A stretch of 64,000 nucleotides of DNA, taken from NCBI GenBank assembly GCA_963783945.1, contig CAWAPS010000002.1, positions 124,001 through 188,000 of the forward strand. The letters run 5' to 3'. Of this stretch, positions 17,496-26,508 are shown in pieces (positions within the stretch are counted from its first letter, which is position 1; every line of letters starts with the position of its first letter). Source of the stretch: CAWAPS01 sp963783945 (GTDB lineage Bacteria; Actinomycetota; Acidimicrobiia; Acidimicrobiales; Palsa-688). The notes beneath the pieces are model-generated. The model saw only the letters and a program-made list of their open reading frames with translations, did not search any database and was not told the origin of the DNA. Position numbers and translations under genes: made by a program.

Positions 17496-17976
17496 CTTGG
17501 TGCCGGGTTAGGGATCAATCGCCTGAGTCCAGACCCCTTGGTCGCGGCAATGCTCTCGACGGCGTCACCCATATCGAAATAGTCCCCGTAGTCCTGGGAA
17601 GCACGGGTGAGGATCGATCATCGCCGGAGCCGGGTCATGCCCCGCCTGATTCCCGCACCGAGCGATCGCCTCCCTGTGCCAAGTTACCCGCAGGTAGCGG
17701 TGCGGTCCCCGGGTATCCGGTAGGAACACCCGCCGATTGAAACCCTCGTCCACACGATCCAGTATCGACCGCAGCTGCCAAATCCGCCAGTGGAGCGAAA
17801 ACGACGCAAAACGCTGGATCAGCCGGAGAAACGGGCCGGCGGTTGGCAGCCCAAGGACTCGTCGCCCCGTATCTGCGTACCTCCGGCTCGGCCCTGGTAA
17901 GCGAGGCTGTCCGAATGGCGCCATTTCCCCGCACCTGACCCAGATGCGCCACGGGAGGGGGTGTAGCCTTGAAGCT
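17496..17976. other. Gene-poor stretch
   Basis: 481 bases in which I see no supported gene. Open frames here are unlike known proteins and lack ribosome sites. The right end holds TAGCCT (17964-17969), a possible -10 for the small ORF at 17977. Confidence 0.45.
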
Positions 17977-18126
17977 GTGACCGAGCGCGACGCAGGGGTA
18001 ACGGACTACGAGGAGCCAGCCCAGATGGCCCAGCAGATTAAGGAGATACACCAATGGGTCCAGGAGCTCCGGGCCGCGGTCGATAAGCTGACCGAGGCCC
18101 TGGGCCGACTGAATCCGCCCAACTGA
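17977..18126 (+). CDS. Possible small leaderless protein (49 aa)
   Basis: GTG start 7 nt after TAGCCT (17964-17969), the leaderless layout used by other genes in this window. The 49-residue product is acidic at the N-terminus and then forms a predicted amphipathic or coiled-coil helix (EIHQWVQELRAAVDKLTEAL) ending LGRLNPPN. I do not recognise a family. Heptad spacing of hydrophobic residues argues for a real, possibly oligomeric protein, but homologues would be needed to prove it. Confidence 0.4.
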   Translation: MTERDAGVTDYEEPAQMAQQIKEIHQWVQELRAAVDKLTEALGRLNPPN

Positions 18127-18357
18127 GTCGCCCGCCTCCGAGACCTTCACCGGCAATCTGAGGGTCACCCTCCGCCCGGAGGCCAGACCGGATTGAGGTC
18201 GCCCGGACCCCCCCACCCGCAGGCGCCAGGGCGCTGAGCAGCGGAGAGTCTTCAGGCTCCCCGACCCGACCTACAATCGAAGGCGTGGCATCCGGTCGGG
18301 GCGAGGGGAACGGCAACCTCCGCTCCATTGGGCGTATTCGGACAACGAGGAGAGGCC

Positions 18358-19605
18358 ATGGTTAGCCGCGAGGAGAATGAGTTGATGACCCGGGTGGAGG
18401 GTGACGCACCGCTGGGTCAGCTGATGAGACAGCACTACTGGATCCCGTTTGCGCTGTCGGAGAACCTGGTGGCCGGCGACGCCCCGACCCCAGTTCGCCT
18501 GTTCGGCGAGAACTACATCGCCTTCCGGGCCGAGGACGGGCGGATCGGGTTCTTCGATGAGCTCTGTCCCCACCGGCGGGCTTCGCTGGCGTTGGGCCGC
18601 GTCGAGGGTAACGGCGTGCGCTGCATTTATCACGGATGGAAGCTCGATGTGTCCGGTTGTGTGGCCGAGGCGCCCACCCAGGTTCTGCGGGCCGAGCAGT
18701 TCGCCGCCGGTGTGCGAGTGGTCCATTTCCCCGCGCACGAGACAGGCGGGATCGCCTGGGTGTGGCTCGGCGGTACCGAGGCACCGCCCTTCCCTGACCT
18801 GCCGTTCAGCGCCGAGCACGGGGTCAGGACTGCTCTGACCTTCTCGGTCCTGTCCTGCAACTGGCTCCAGGGTCTCGAAGGTGGGATCGATTCTGTGCAC
18901 GGCCCGATCCTGCACAAGAGCTTTATCGAACGAACCGCGTCGTTGGACACCGTAAACACCGAACGCCTCGAATTCACCATGGCCTCAGCGCCGCTGTATG
19001 AGGCGGAGACGACGCCCTATGGCACGAGGGCGGCCTCGTTGCGCAGCCTGGGTAACGGCCGGACCTACATCCGCATGGCCCACTACTTCTTCCCATTGGT
19101 GGTCGTGGTGCCCACCGGGCTTCCTGATGTGACCCAGATCTTCGCCTATGGGCCGGTCGATGACACTCACCATCTCCTGTTCTTCGGTAACTATGGCCAG
19201 ACGCCGATGTCTCAAAAGGATCAGGGTGCACTACGAGACGACGTTGAGCCCGATCCCCGCAACTTCGCCTCGGTGAAAGGTGACCGCTCGAACCGGTGGG
19301 GCCAGGACCGTCAGCTGATAAATGCCGGTCATTGGACCGGCTTTGACCGGAGCGCGATCGACGAGGACACTGTCGTCCAGTTGAGCATGGGTCCGATCGT
19401 CGATCGATCCAAGGAGAACCTCTCCGGCAGCGACGTCGGCATCGCCACTACCCGCCGGCTGATCCTCGACACGGTCGCCTCGGCCCGGGCGGGCGAACTT
19501 CCCCCGGGCAGCGCGCTGTCTCCGGAGGTCGTCCGGATTCCCCATCCCTTCGATGCCGTGCTGGACCTTGGCCAGTCCTGGCGCGAAGTGGAGAACGTGA
19601 GCTAA
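18358..19605 (+). CDS. Rieske 2Fe-2S aromatic-ring oxygenase, alpha-type subunit
   Basis: 415-residue Rieske non-heme iron oxygenase related to phthalate 4,5-dioxygenase. The Rieske cluster ligands are C70/H72 (CPHRR) and C89/H92 (CIYHGW). The mononuclear iron site is suggested by GGIDSVHGPILHKSF, giving Asp and two His in the usual spacing. It inserts oxygen into an aromatic or related ring using electrons from a separate reductase, which is not encoded nearby. ATG 18358 was chosen because GAGGAGAG lies just upstream. It stands alone on the plus strand. The substrate is unknown. Confidence 0.92.
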   Translation: MVSREENELMTRVEGDAPLGQLMRQHYWIPFALSENLVAGDAPTPVRLFGENYIAFRAEDGRIGFFDELCPHRRASLALGRVEGNGVRCIYHGWKLDVSGCVAEAPTQVLRAEQFAAGVRVVHFPAHETGGIAWVWLGGTEAPPFPDLPFSAEHGVRTALTFSVLSCNWLQGLEGGIDSVHGPILHKSFIERTASLDTVNTERLEFTMASAPLYEAETTPYGTRAASLRSLGNGRTYIRMAHYFFPLVVVVPTGLPDVTQIFAYGPVDDTHHLLFFGNYGQTPMSQKDQGALRDDVEPDPRNFASVKGDRSNRWGQDRQLINAGHWTGFDRSAIDEDTVVQLSMGPIVDRSKENLSGSDVGIATTRRLILDTVASARAGELPPGSALSPEVVRIPHPFDAVLDLGQSWREVENVS

Positions 19606-20014
19606 CCGTCAATCGTCACGCGAATCAGTCCCGAGAGGATCGGCGGTGTCGGGTCGTGGGACTGAGCCGCCGCCTCGGTGACCACGTGCGGCCCGGCGCC
19701 TGACCGACCTTTGCTGCTATTGCGTCCCAGCGGTCGCAGCTTCCCTTCACCGTCCACCCGCACTTTGCCGTTGGTCCGATGTAAACCTGATGTGAGATCC
19801 AGCAGTCTGACTCTCTCCGTTGCATCGTCGGTGGAGATGGTGGGGAGAAATGAATGAATCACAGGAGGTTCAGGCACCTCTTTTCCGGATCATCTGAGTT
19901 CGAGTCAGTGGAGCGTGACAGGAGATCGCCGAGGCCATGAACGCGGAGGTCGCGCCGACCCCTGCTCCGACAACCGTAGTGAGGTTTGGATCTCCAGGAG
20001 CCCCCGGGCGGCTT
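19606..20014. other. Gene-poor stretch before tRNA-Tyr
   Basis: About 410 bases with no confident gene. A 91-codon minus-strand frame (19602-19877) would converge on the oxygenase stop, but it shows no recognisable family and no good ribosome site, so I leave it uncalled. Confidence 0.4.
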
Positions 20015-20038
20015 CTCGCCGCTCGGCCGAGCGGCGAG
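20015..20038 (-). terminator. Palindrome just after tRNA-Tyr
   Basis: CTCGCCGCTCGG directly followed by CCGAGCGGCGAG, a perfect 24-bp palindrome able to form a 9-10 bp hairpin. It lies 15 bases past the tRNA 3' end in the direction of transcription. There is no T-tract. Confidence 0.5.
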
Positions 20039-20052
20039 ACTAGACCGAGAAG

Positions 20053-20137
<85 letters not shown>

Positions 20138-20173
20138 AGGAAACAAGAGGATACCCCCTCGGACCTGACCGCA

Positions 20174-21721
20174 TCAGCAGTCGCCGGCAAGAAGGACCTT
20201 CTTCTGCACCTTGCCCATGGCGTTGCGGGGCAGCTCCTCCCGGAGCACGACCCTTCTTGGCCGCTTGTGCACCGAAAGGGTACGGGCCACGAAGTCGCAC
20301 AGTTCCGGCCCGGAGACACCGGCGCCACTCTCGGCCACCACGAAGGCGACGATGGCCTGGCCCAGATCCGGATCGGGCAGGCCCACCACCGCCGCCTCCC
20401 GCACCGCGGGATGAGCGAGCAACGCCCACTCCACCTCGCCGGCGCCGATACGGTAGCCACCGCTCTTGATGAGATCGGTCGATTGGCGCCCGACGATTCG
20501 GTGCCACCCGCCGGCGTCGGCGCAAGCCACATCCCCGGTGCGGATCCACCCCTCGCTGGTGATCAGGGCGGAGGTCGCCTCCGGTTGGTTGAGATAGCCC
20601 GCCGTTGTCCATGGGGTCCTCACCTCGAGCTCCCCTATCGACTCGCCGTCGGAAGGGACCGGGCGGCCGGCCTCGTCCACCAAACGGGTGGCGACCCCGG
20701 GCAACGGGGTCCCCACCCACCCGGGCCGCCGCACCCGCGTCCTGCCGGTCTCGTCCCGCTGGCCGTCCGGCCGATCCGGTGCCGGCAGCTGGCCGCTGAC
20801 GGTTATGAGCGTTTCGGTCATGCCGTAGCGCTCGAGGGGACCCTGCCCGGCGAGGGCCGCCAGCTTCTCGAACACCGGCACCGGAAGCGCGGCGCTCCCG
20901 GAGACGAGAAGCCGGGCGGGGCGCAGAGCCGCCGCCGCACCCGGATCGGCAGCCACCCGAGACCACACCGTCGGCACACCGAAGTAGAGCGAACCACCGT
21001 GGTCACCGACTGCTGCCGCATAGGACGACGGGTCCGGACGGCCCGTGTGTATCAGCAGGCTCCCGACTCTCAACGCGCCGACTACCCCGAGTACGAGGCC
21101 GTGGACGTGAAACAGAGGCAGCCCGTGCACCAGCACGTCCCCGGCGGACCACTGCCACGCCTGAGCCAGGGCGTCGAGGTCGCCGGCAATGGCGGACGCG
21201 GTGATCATCACTCCCTTGGGCAACCCCGTCGTCCCGCTCGTGTACAGCACCATGGCGACGCGTTCGGGATCGAGGGCGGCCGTCCCACCCGCCGGCGCTT
21301 CTCCCTTCTCCCCCGCGTCGACGGGGATGAGCTCGATGCCCGACCCCGGTTCCGGCGGGGTGGCCCGAGCGGACGGTGCAGCCGGGGTGGACGAGGCGGC
21401 CGAGGCGGACGAGGCGGACGAGGCGGACGGGGTGGCGCCCGCAGCCCGGAGCAGTGCCGCCGGCGCCGAGTCCTTCAGGATGTGCCGGCGCTCGAGCGGG
21501 CCGGCATCGGCCGGCACGGGCACGACCGTCACCCCGGCGAGCAGGGCCCCGACGACCGCCACCACCGTTTCCAGTGAGGCAGTGGCGTCCACCGCCACCG
21601 CCGGCATGCCTTGGATTCGGGCGGTGACCGCCGACGCGGCACGGACGAGGCCGGCGCCGTCGAGCCGGCGCCCGTCGACGATCACGCCGGGCCCGTCCGC
21701 CAGGGCAGGAATGAGCTCCAC
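20174..21721 (-). CDS. AMP-binding acyl-CoA synthetase (MatB-like)
   Basis: 515-residue adenylate-forming ligase that activates a carboxylic acid with ATP and CoA. The motifs are complete: VLYTSGTTGLPKG (P-loop), YGMTET (A5), RTGDVACADAGGWHRIVGR (A7/A8 hinge) and the catalytic lysine in LPRNAMGKVQKK. Overall length and the KSGGYRIGAGEVE segment resemble malonyl/methylmalonyl-CoA synthetases and short-chain ligases, so MatB-like is a guess. The central region has a low-complexity Ala/Ser/Asp run (about residues 95-125) with short repeated codons. The start is GTG 21721; it is divergent from yajQ, 38 bases away. Confidence 0.88.
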   Translation of the reverse strand: MELIPALADGPGVIVDGRRLDGAGLVRAASAVTARIQGMPAVAVDATASLETVVAVVGALLAGVTVVPVPADAGPLERRHILKDSAPAALLRAAGATPSASSASSASAASSTPAAPSARATPPEPGSGIELIPVDAGEKGEAPAGGTAALDPERVAMVLYTSGTTGLPKGVMITASAIAGDLDALAQAWQWSAGDVLVHGLPLFHVHGLVLGVVGALRVGSLLIHTGRPDPSSYAAAVGDHGGSLYFGVPTVWSRVAADPGAAAALRPARLLVSGSAALPVPVFEKLAALAGQGPLERYGMTETLITVSGQLPAPDRPDGQRDETGRTRVRRPGWVGTPLPGVATRLVDEAGRPVPSDGESIGELEVRTPWTTAGYLNQPEATSALITSEGWIRTGDVACADAGGWHRIVGRQSTDLIKSGGYRIGAGEVEWALLAHPAVREAAVVGLPDPDLGQAIVAFVVAESGAGVSGPELCDFVARTLSVHKRPRRVVLREELPRNAMGKVQKKVLLAGDC

Positions 21722-21747
21722 GGCTACGACAAAGTAGGCGGCCCCGC

Positions 21748-21753
21748 TACGGT
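21748..21753 (+). promoter_or_regulatory. -10 box of yajQ (leaderless)
   Basis: TACGGT, 6 nt before the yajQ ATG at 21760; fits TANNNT-N6-start. Confidence 0.5.
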
Positions 21754-21759
21754 GGCGCC

Positions 21760-22248
21760 ATGCCCACCTTTGACATCGTGTCCCAGGTCGACATGCAAGA
21801 GGTTCGCAACGCCGTCGACCAGGCCCACCGAGAGCTGTCCACCCGCTTCGACTTCAAAGGGACCGACTCGACCGTCGAATTGAACGGCATGGAGCTACGC
21901 CTGCACTCCGCCACCGAGGACCGGCTGCGGGCGGTCGTGCAGGTGGTCGAGGAGAAGCTGGTCAAGCGCAAAGTGTCCCTCAAAGCTCTCGACTACGGAA
22001 AGCCGGAGGAGGCGGCCAAGGGCACCGTGCGTCAGACCGTCGCCCTCAAGGCCGGCATCAACTCCGACAACGCCCGGGCCATCAATCGCTGGATCAAGGA
22101 TCACGCCGCCAAGGGCGTGTCTTCCCAGACCCAGGGGGAGCAAGTGCGCGTCTCGGGCAAAAAGCGCGACGACCTCCAGGCCGTGATTGCCGGGCTACGG
22201 GAAGAGGACCTCGGCCTGCCCTTGCAGTTCGAGAATTTCAGGGATTGA
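21760..22248 (+). CDS. yajQ: YajQ family nucleotide-binding protein
   Basis: 162-residue cytoplasmic protein of the YajQ/UPF0234 family, with two ferredoxin-like folds. The N-terminus TFDIVSQVDMQEVRNAVDQ and the stretch HRELSTRFDFKGTDS are diagnostic, as is QVRVSGKKRDDLQAVIA near the end. Members bind nucleotides, and in Xanthomonas a homologue binds cyclic di-GMP; the role in actinobacteria is unclear. Length is exactly the family norm. A TACGGT box 6 nt before the ATG suggests a leaderless message. The gene converges on htpX, with a hairpin between. Confidence 0.95.
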   Translation: MPTFDIVSQVDMQEVRNAVDQAHRELSTRFDFKGTDSTVELNGMELRLHSATEDRLRAVVQVVEEKLVKRKVSLKALDYGKPEEAAKGTVRQTVALKAGINSDNARAINRWIKDHAAKGVSSQTQGEQVRVSGKKRDDLQAVIAGLREEDLGLPLQFENFRD

Positions 22249-22274
22249 GACCAGTTCGCATCCACGAATCATAG

Positions 22275-22315
22275 TTTGTGCAGTTAAACGGCGGCGAGCG
22301 GTAAAAACGCACAAA
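22275..22315. terminator. Bidirectional terminator between yajQ and htpX
   Basis: Outer arms TTTGTGC (22275-22281) and GCACAAA (22309-22315), extended by GTT/AAC with one bulge. It lies between convergent stops. The arms match those of the hairpin at 58793-58833. Confidence 0.6.
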
Positions 22316-22331
22316 GCATGAACCCAAGCGC

Positions 22332-23192
22332 TCAGAAGCCGTGACTCCACTCCTTGGACCGCAGCCGCTTGATCCGCTCCGCCGTAGGCGGGTGGTCCGA
22401 GAACAGGTTGCGGAACGACACGTTCATGCCGGCCAGCGGGTTGACGATGTACATGGGGGCCATCTCCCGGTGTACGTAGGGCATGGGGATCTGCTTCGAC
22501 GCCGCGTCCAGCTTGGCCAGGGCGCTGGCGAGCGGTTCGCCGTCGCCGATCAACCTGGCACCCGAGCGGTCCGCCTCGTACTCGCGGCTACGCGACAGAG
22601 CCAGCTGGAGTAGGACTGCCGCCATCGGAGCGAGGATCACCAGGGCGAGGATCTCGAAGATGTTCTCCCCCCGGTCGTCGCGCCCGCCGAAGAACAGGCC
22701 ACCCCACGCCGCGAAGCGGGCGAGCAACGTGATCGCCATGGCCACGGTGGCCGCGACCGAGGAGATGAGGATGTCCCGGTTGCCGACATGGGAGATCTCG
22801 TGGGCCAGCACACCGCGAAGCTCCGACCAGCTGCAAATCTCGAGGATCCCCTGGGTGACGGCTACGGCCGCGTGATCCGGATTGCGTCCGGTGGCGAACG
22901 CATTGGGCTGCCGGTCGGGGGTGACATATAGGCGGGGCATGGGCAGGCCGGCCCGCGTGGTCAGGTCCCGTACCACGGCGTAATAATCGGGCATCTGGGC
23001 TTCTGACACCGGGGCCGCCCGGGCCGCCTTGATCGCGATCGAGTCCGAAAACCAGTACGAGCCGCCGACAAACAGCAACCCGACGACCAGCCCGATGATG
23101 ATCCCGGCCTCGCCGAAGATGGCTCCGACCCCGACGAACAGGGCGGCCATTAGGGTCAGAAGGAAAGTGGTCTTCAGGGTGTTGCGGCTCAT
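22332..23192 (-). CDS. htpX: HtpX membrane zinc metalloprotease
   Basis: 286-residue M48 peptidase of the cytoplasmic membrane that takes part in quality control of membrane proteins. Two N-terminal hydrophobic segments (FLLTLMAALFVGVGAIF and GLVVGLLFVGGSYWF) are followed by the zinc motif in LAHEISHVGNRD (HExxH), two more membrane segments and the downstream Glu in SREYEADRSG. Start at ATG 23192 (MSRNTLKT) matches homologues; an ATG 39 bases upstream is less likely. It is last in a minus-strand run with the MidA, HAD and ThDP-enzyme genes. Confidence 0.95.
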   Translation of the reverse strand: MSRNTLKTTFLLTLMAALFVGVGAIFGEAGIIIGLVVGLLFVGGSYWFSDSIAIKAARAAPVSEAQMPDYYAVVRDLTTRAGLPMPRLYVTPDRQPNAFATGRNPDHAAVAVTQGILEICSWSELRGVLAHEISHVGNRDILISSVAATVAMAITLLARFAAWGGLFFGGRDDRGENIFEILALVILAPMAAVLLQLALSRSREYEADRSGARLIGDGEPLASALAKLDAASKQIPMPYVHREMAPMYIVNPLAGMNVSFRNLFSDHPPTAERIKRLRSKEWSHGF

Positions 23193-23247
23193 ACCCCCAT
23201 AGTGGACCGCTTCGACCTGAAAATAGGCCAAGAACGACGACCGGCGG

Positions 23248-24948
23248 TCAGGACCTGGTAGGCAGCACAGCCTCGATCAACGATGGCCCCGGCGTGACGA
23301 GCGCCCGGCGCAGCTGAAGCACCATCTCCTCCGCCGTGACGGCCCGGGTGGCGGGAACGCCCATCCCGTTGGCCAGGGCCACGAAGTCCAGATCCGGCCG
23401 GCTTAGATCGAGCATCGATCGGGCGACCGGGCCCCCGGCCTCGGCCCCAACCCGGTGCAGCTCCATGTTGAGGATGGCGTACGAACGGTTGGCGAACACA
23501 ACCGTCGTCACATCGAGACCCTCGCGGGCCATCGTCCAGAGGGCCTGCCCGGTGTACATGGCCGAGCCGTCAGACTCGAGAACGACGACCCGGCGCTCGG
23601 GGCAGGCCACCGCCGCCCCCACCCCCAGCGGCAGGGCGATCCCGATCGACCCGCCGGTCAACGTGAGCCAATCGTGGGGGGGCGCTCCGGCTGTGGCCGC
23701 TAGCAGGGTCGAGCCCGAGGTGTTCGACTCGTCGCACACGATCGCTCCTTCGGGCAGCAGCGCCCCGACGGCCGAGCACGCGGCGGCTGCGGTCAGGGGC
23801 CCGATCGGAACCTCGGGGCGGACGACACCGGAGCGGCCGGCGCCGGCAGGCGGGGGGCCAGAGCGGCCGGCGCCGGAGCGTGCGGCGCCGGCGGCTCGCC
23901 CCGCCCCGGCGCCCACGGCCTCGGCCAGCTCGCCCAGCGCCGAATCCACGCCGTCACCCGGGCCAACGAGAGTGTGGACCTGGCAATCATCGGGAAGCAG
24001 GTAGCTCGGCTTGCCCGGGTAGGCAAAGAACGACACCGGCAGCCGGGCATCGACCAGCACCAGGTGGCGCAGGCCCTGCAGCTGGGTCGCCGCCGCCTCG
24101 CCCAGATACGCCAGCCGCTCCGGCTCCACCCGGCCCGCCCCTCGCTCCAGCCTCGCCGGAAAGGTCTCGCAGAAAAGCTGGGCCCCCGAGGCTTCGCATA
24201 TTGCCGCCACAACCGACAGCTCGCGGGCCCGGCAGGCCCGGCCGCCGACCAGAAAGGCGGCGGGCTCGCCCCGGCGCAGGGCGTCCGCCGCGTCCGAAAC
24301 GGCGCGGTCGTGAAGCGGGTCGGGCCGGCGCCGCTCCGGCGGGGGGCTCCCGGTAGGCAAGGCCGACGACGAGCGATCACCCGGTCCCACACCCTCCGGT
24401 GGTGCGGCCGACGATGGACGGCCGCGGGCGGGGCCGGCGGGCACCGCCCCCTCGGTCCACGAAACGTCCGACGGGAGGATCAGCGTGGCCACCTGGCCCG
24501 GCGGTCCCCACGCCGCGGCGACGGTGTCGACGGCGTCGGTACCCACTTCCTCCGCTCTGCCGGAGCGCCGGATATGGCGCGACACGTTGCGGGCCACGGT
24601 TTCGATGTCCGACTCGAGTGGGGTGTCGAACTGCTTGTGGTAGGTCGCATGGTCCCCGACGATGGCAACAACCGGGCTGCGGGCCTTGCGGGCGTTGTGC
24701 AGGTTGGCCAGACCGTTGCCGAGCCCCGGGCCGAGGTGTAGCAGGACCGCGGCCGGGCGGCCGGCCATGCGGGCGTATCCGTCGGCCGCCCCCGTGGCCA
24801 CCCCTTCGAACAGGGCGAGCACCCCCCTCATCGAGGGAACCGAGTCGAGGGCGGCCACGAAGTGCATCTCCGAGGTCCCGGGGTTCATGAAGCAGGTATC
24901 GACCCCGCAGGCGGCGAGAGTCGACAGGAGGGCCTGGGCTCCGTTCAC
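23248..24948 (-). CDS. ThDP-dependent enzyme, acetolactate-synthase-like
   Basis: 566-residue thiamine-diphosphate enzyme in three domains: an N-terminal Pyr domain with the activating Glu in LFEGVATGAADGYARM, a central domain, and a C-terminal PP domain with cofactor motif LESDGSAMYTGQALWTM ending at FANRSYAIL. The motif begins SDG rather than GDG. Related proteins are annotated as acetolactate synthase large subunit, benzoylformate decarboxylase or similar; the regulatory small subunit is not nearby, so a decarboxylase or lyase role is as likely. Two Pro/Ala/Gly-rich linkers (about residues 175-210 and 345-380) are unusual. It lies 21 bases after the HAD gene. Confidence 0.82.
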   Translation of the reverse strand: MNGAQALLSTLAACGVDTCFMNPGTSEMHFVAALDSVPSMRGVLALFEGVATGAADGYARMAGRPAAVLLHLGPGLGNGLANLHNARKARSPVVAIVGDHATYHKQFDTPLESDIETVARNVSRHIRRSGRAEEVGTDAVDTVAAAWGPPGQVATLILPSDVSWTEGAVPAGPARGRPSSAAPPEGVGPGDRSSSALPTGSPPPERRRPDPLHDRAVSDAADALRRGEPAAFLVGGRACRARELSVVAAICEASGAQLFCETFPARLERGAGRVEPERLAYLGEAAATQLQGLRHLVLVDARLPVSFFAYPGKPSYLLPDDCQVHTLVGPGDGVDSALGELAEAVGAGAGRAAGAARSGAGRSGPPPAGAGRSGVVRPEVPIGPLTAAAACSAVGALLPEGAIVCDESNTSGSTLLAATAGAPPHDWLTLTGGSIGIALPLGVGAAVACPERRVVVLESDGSAMYTGQALWTMAREGLDVTTVVFANRSYAILNMELHRVGAEAGGPVARSMLDLSRPDLDFVALANGMGVPATRAVTAEEMVLQLRRALVTPGPSLIEAVLPTRS

Positions 24949-24969
24949 GAGGTCATCCTGGCTCGCGAT

Positions 24970-25479
24970 TCAGTCGTAGTAGCCGGAGTGAATGTAGATC
25001 GAGGGCACCCGCTCCTCGTGGAACATAGCGACGTTGCGACGGTCGTCCTCAAACGACATCACCAGCTCGAAGCCCGCTTCCTTCAGCTCTCGGACCGAGC
25101 GGCGTTTGAATTCCGGCGCGGCCTGATAGCTGCCGCGGTCCCGCATGAGCAGCAAGTCCCATCTGAGTCCGTAGCGGTGCAGCCAGGCGAGGGTCTGAGG
25201 TTCGACCCACGCCGGCCGGGCCGTCAACAGCACGATCACCAGGTCGCCGGCGAGGAGTCCGAGCAGACCGGCGACCTCCTCGATGAGAGGATCGTCCCCG
25301 CACGAGTCGAAGAACGACTCCCAGTCCCGCCACGGACCTTCGAGGAAGTGCTGACGGCTGGCCGCGTCGGAAAGCACCCCGTCCAGATCGAATACCACGG
25401 CCCGCCCCGGGGGAACCGGGCCGAGGCGCCAGCGCCAATTTCCATGCGGCCCGGGATCCGTTGCCATGTCTTCCGTCAC
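24970..25479 (-). CDS. HAD-superfamily phosphatase-like protein
   Basis: 169-residue HAD protein. The phosphorylated Asp lies in VVFDLDGVLSD (motif I, DxDG), the motif II Thr in VLLTARP, and motif IV in MSFEDDRRNVAMF. Without a large cap it resembles the phosphatase domain of polynucleotide kinase-phosphatases and acid-phosphatase-like HADs. It starts at GTG 25479, overlapping the MidA-like stop as GTGA, so it is translated from that message; an ATG at 25467 is the alternative. The substrate is unknown. Confidence 0.8.
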   Translation of the reverse strand: MTEDMATDPGPHGNWRWRLGPVPPGRAVVFDLDGVLSDAASRQHFLEGPWRDWESFFDSCGDDPLIEEVAGLLGLLAGDLVIVLLTARPAWVEPQTLAWLHRYGLRWDLLLMRDRGSYQAAPEFKRRSVRELKEAGFELVMSFEDDRRNVAMFHEERVPSIYIHSGYYD

Positions 25480-26477
25480 CCTAGGCGCCAGGTAACCGCC
25501 GACAGGCCGGCGAACAGCTCGACGGGAACCGGCCCTACCGGATGTCTCACGGTCACCATCTGATCGAGAGCGAGCGGAGGACCGAGTCGAGGATCGGCCT
25601 CAGAATCGGGGGAGGCCGGAGAATCGGGGTAGGCCGGTCCCCCGCCGGACCTTTCCCCCGGGAGCGGCTCAGTCACTTCGGTCCAGCGGTCGATCACGAT
25701 TAGAGCACCCGACTCGGCCACCCGGAGGGCGCCGGAGAGCCATCCGGCTGCCTGCTCCTGAACCGCCACCCGCACTCCTTCGTCCGGCAACCGGGCTGCC
25801 CAAACGGATCGGGCTACCTCTGCCCGCCGCGACCGCGCCTCGGGAGCCGGGTCGATGGGGACCGGGATCTCGACCAGGGACCCCCCGGACCCGCCGGCCG
25901 CTGCGAGTCGGATCTCCCACCACCTCCCGTCCCGCCATTCGAGGCGGTCAGCCGGCAACCGACTTACCCAGCCAGCGGTGAGGACGAGGGCGAACCCTTT
26001 CAGGACCGGCAGGTCCCCGAGCGAAGTGACCAGGGGCCCGATACCAGTGGCCGGCGGGTACTCGTCATCGGGATCGGCGAGGCCCTCGGGGTCGGGCGGG
26101 CCGGGCGGAAAGAACAACGCCGGCGACTCGACCGCCACGTTGCCCGTCTGAGCCGACCGGGCGGCGTCGTCGTCCTCGACCAGGACCAGGCGCAAGGCGG
26201 TCAGGCATTCCGGGCCGAACCGCAGCACCTCCCGGGCCCGGGTCGCGTCGCCCGCCCCGACCTCCACCACCGTGTAAGGATCCGGCCGGCCCGCCGTGTT
26301 CCACCACTCGTCCAGGGTGCCCGCCTCCCACCGCGCCAGCTCTTCCACGGGGAGCTCCGGTCGCGGCCCACCCCGCCCGAGCGCAGAGAACGGCAGTGGC
26401 CCGAACCGCCTGGCCTGTTCCGCCACCGCTGGCCAGTCTCCGGGAACCTGGACCTTTGAACTCTGCGGCGGATGCAC
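25476..26477 (-). CDS. MidA-like SAM-dependent methyltransferase
   Basis: 333-residue protein of the SAM-dependent methyltransferase MidA family. The opening FGPLPFSALGRGG and the SAM site YTVVEVGAGDATRAREVL agree with the family, as does LVLVEDD. In mitochondria the homologue methylates a complex I subunit; the bacterial role is less clear. The family match is weaker in the second half, which is rich in Pro, Gly and Ser. Its GTG start lies 7 nt after TACGGT (26485-26490), a leaderless layout. It heads the MidA-HAD-ThDP-HtpX run and is divergent from the DUF2156 fusion. Confidence 0.75.
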   Translation of the reverse strand: MHPPQSSKVQVPGDWPAVAEQARRFGPLPFSALGRGGPRPELPVEELARWEAGTLDEWWNTAGRPDPYTVVEVGAGDATRAREVLRFGPECLTALRLVLVEDDDAARSAQTGNVAVESPALFFPPGPPDPEGLADPDDEYPPATGIGPLVTSLGDLPVLKGFALVLTAGWVSRLPADRLEWRDGRWWEIRLAAAGGSGGSLVEIPVPIDPAPEARSRRAEVARSVWAARLPDEGVRVAVQEQAAGWLSGALRVAESGALIVIDRWTEVTEPLPGERSGGGPAYPDSPASPDSEADPRLGPPLALDQMVTVRHPVGPVPVELFAGLSAVTWRLG

Positions 26478-26484
26478 GAGGGGG

Positions 26485-26490
26485 ACCGTA
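26485..26490 (-). promoter_or_regulatory. -10 box of the MidA-like gene (leaderless)
   Basis: TACGGT on the minus strand, 7 nt before GTG 26477. On the other strand the same bases lie just before the divergent DUF2156 fusion gene. Confidence 0.5.
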
Positions 26491-26508
26491 GTAGCGTCGT
26501 GGCCCGCT

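Noticed and set aside
20267..21577. 436-codon plus-strand frame opposite the acyl-CoA synthetase
   Set aside because: Shadow frame of a gene with complete motifs on the other strand.
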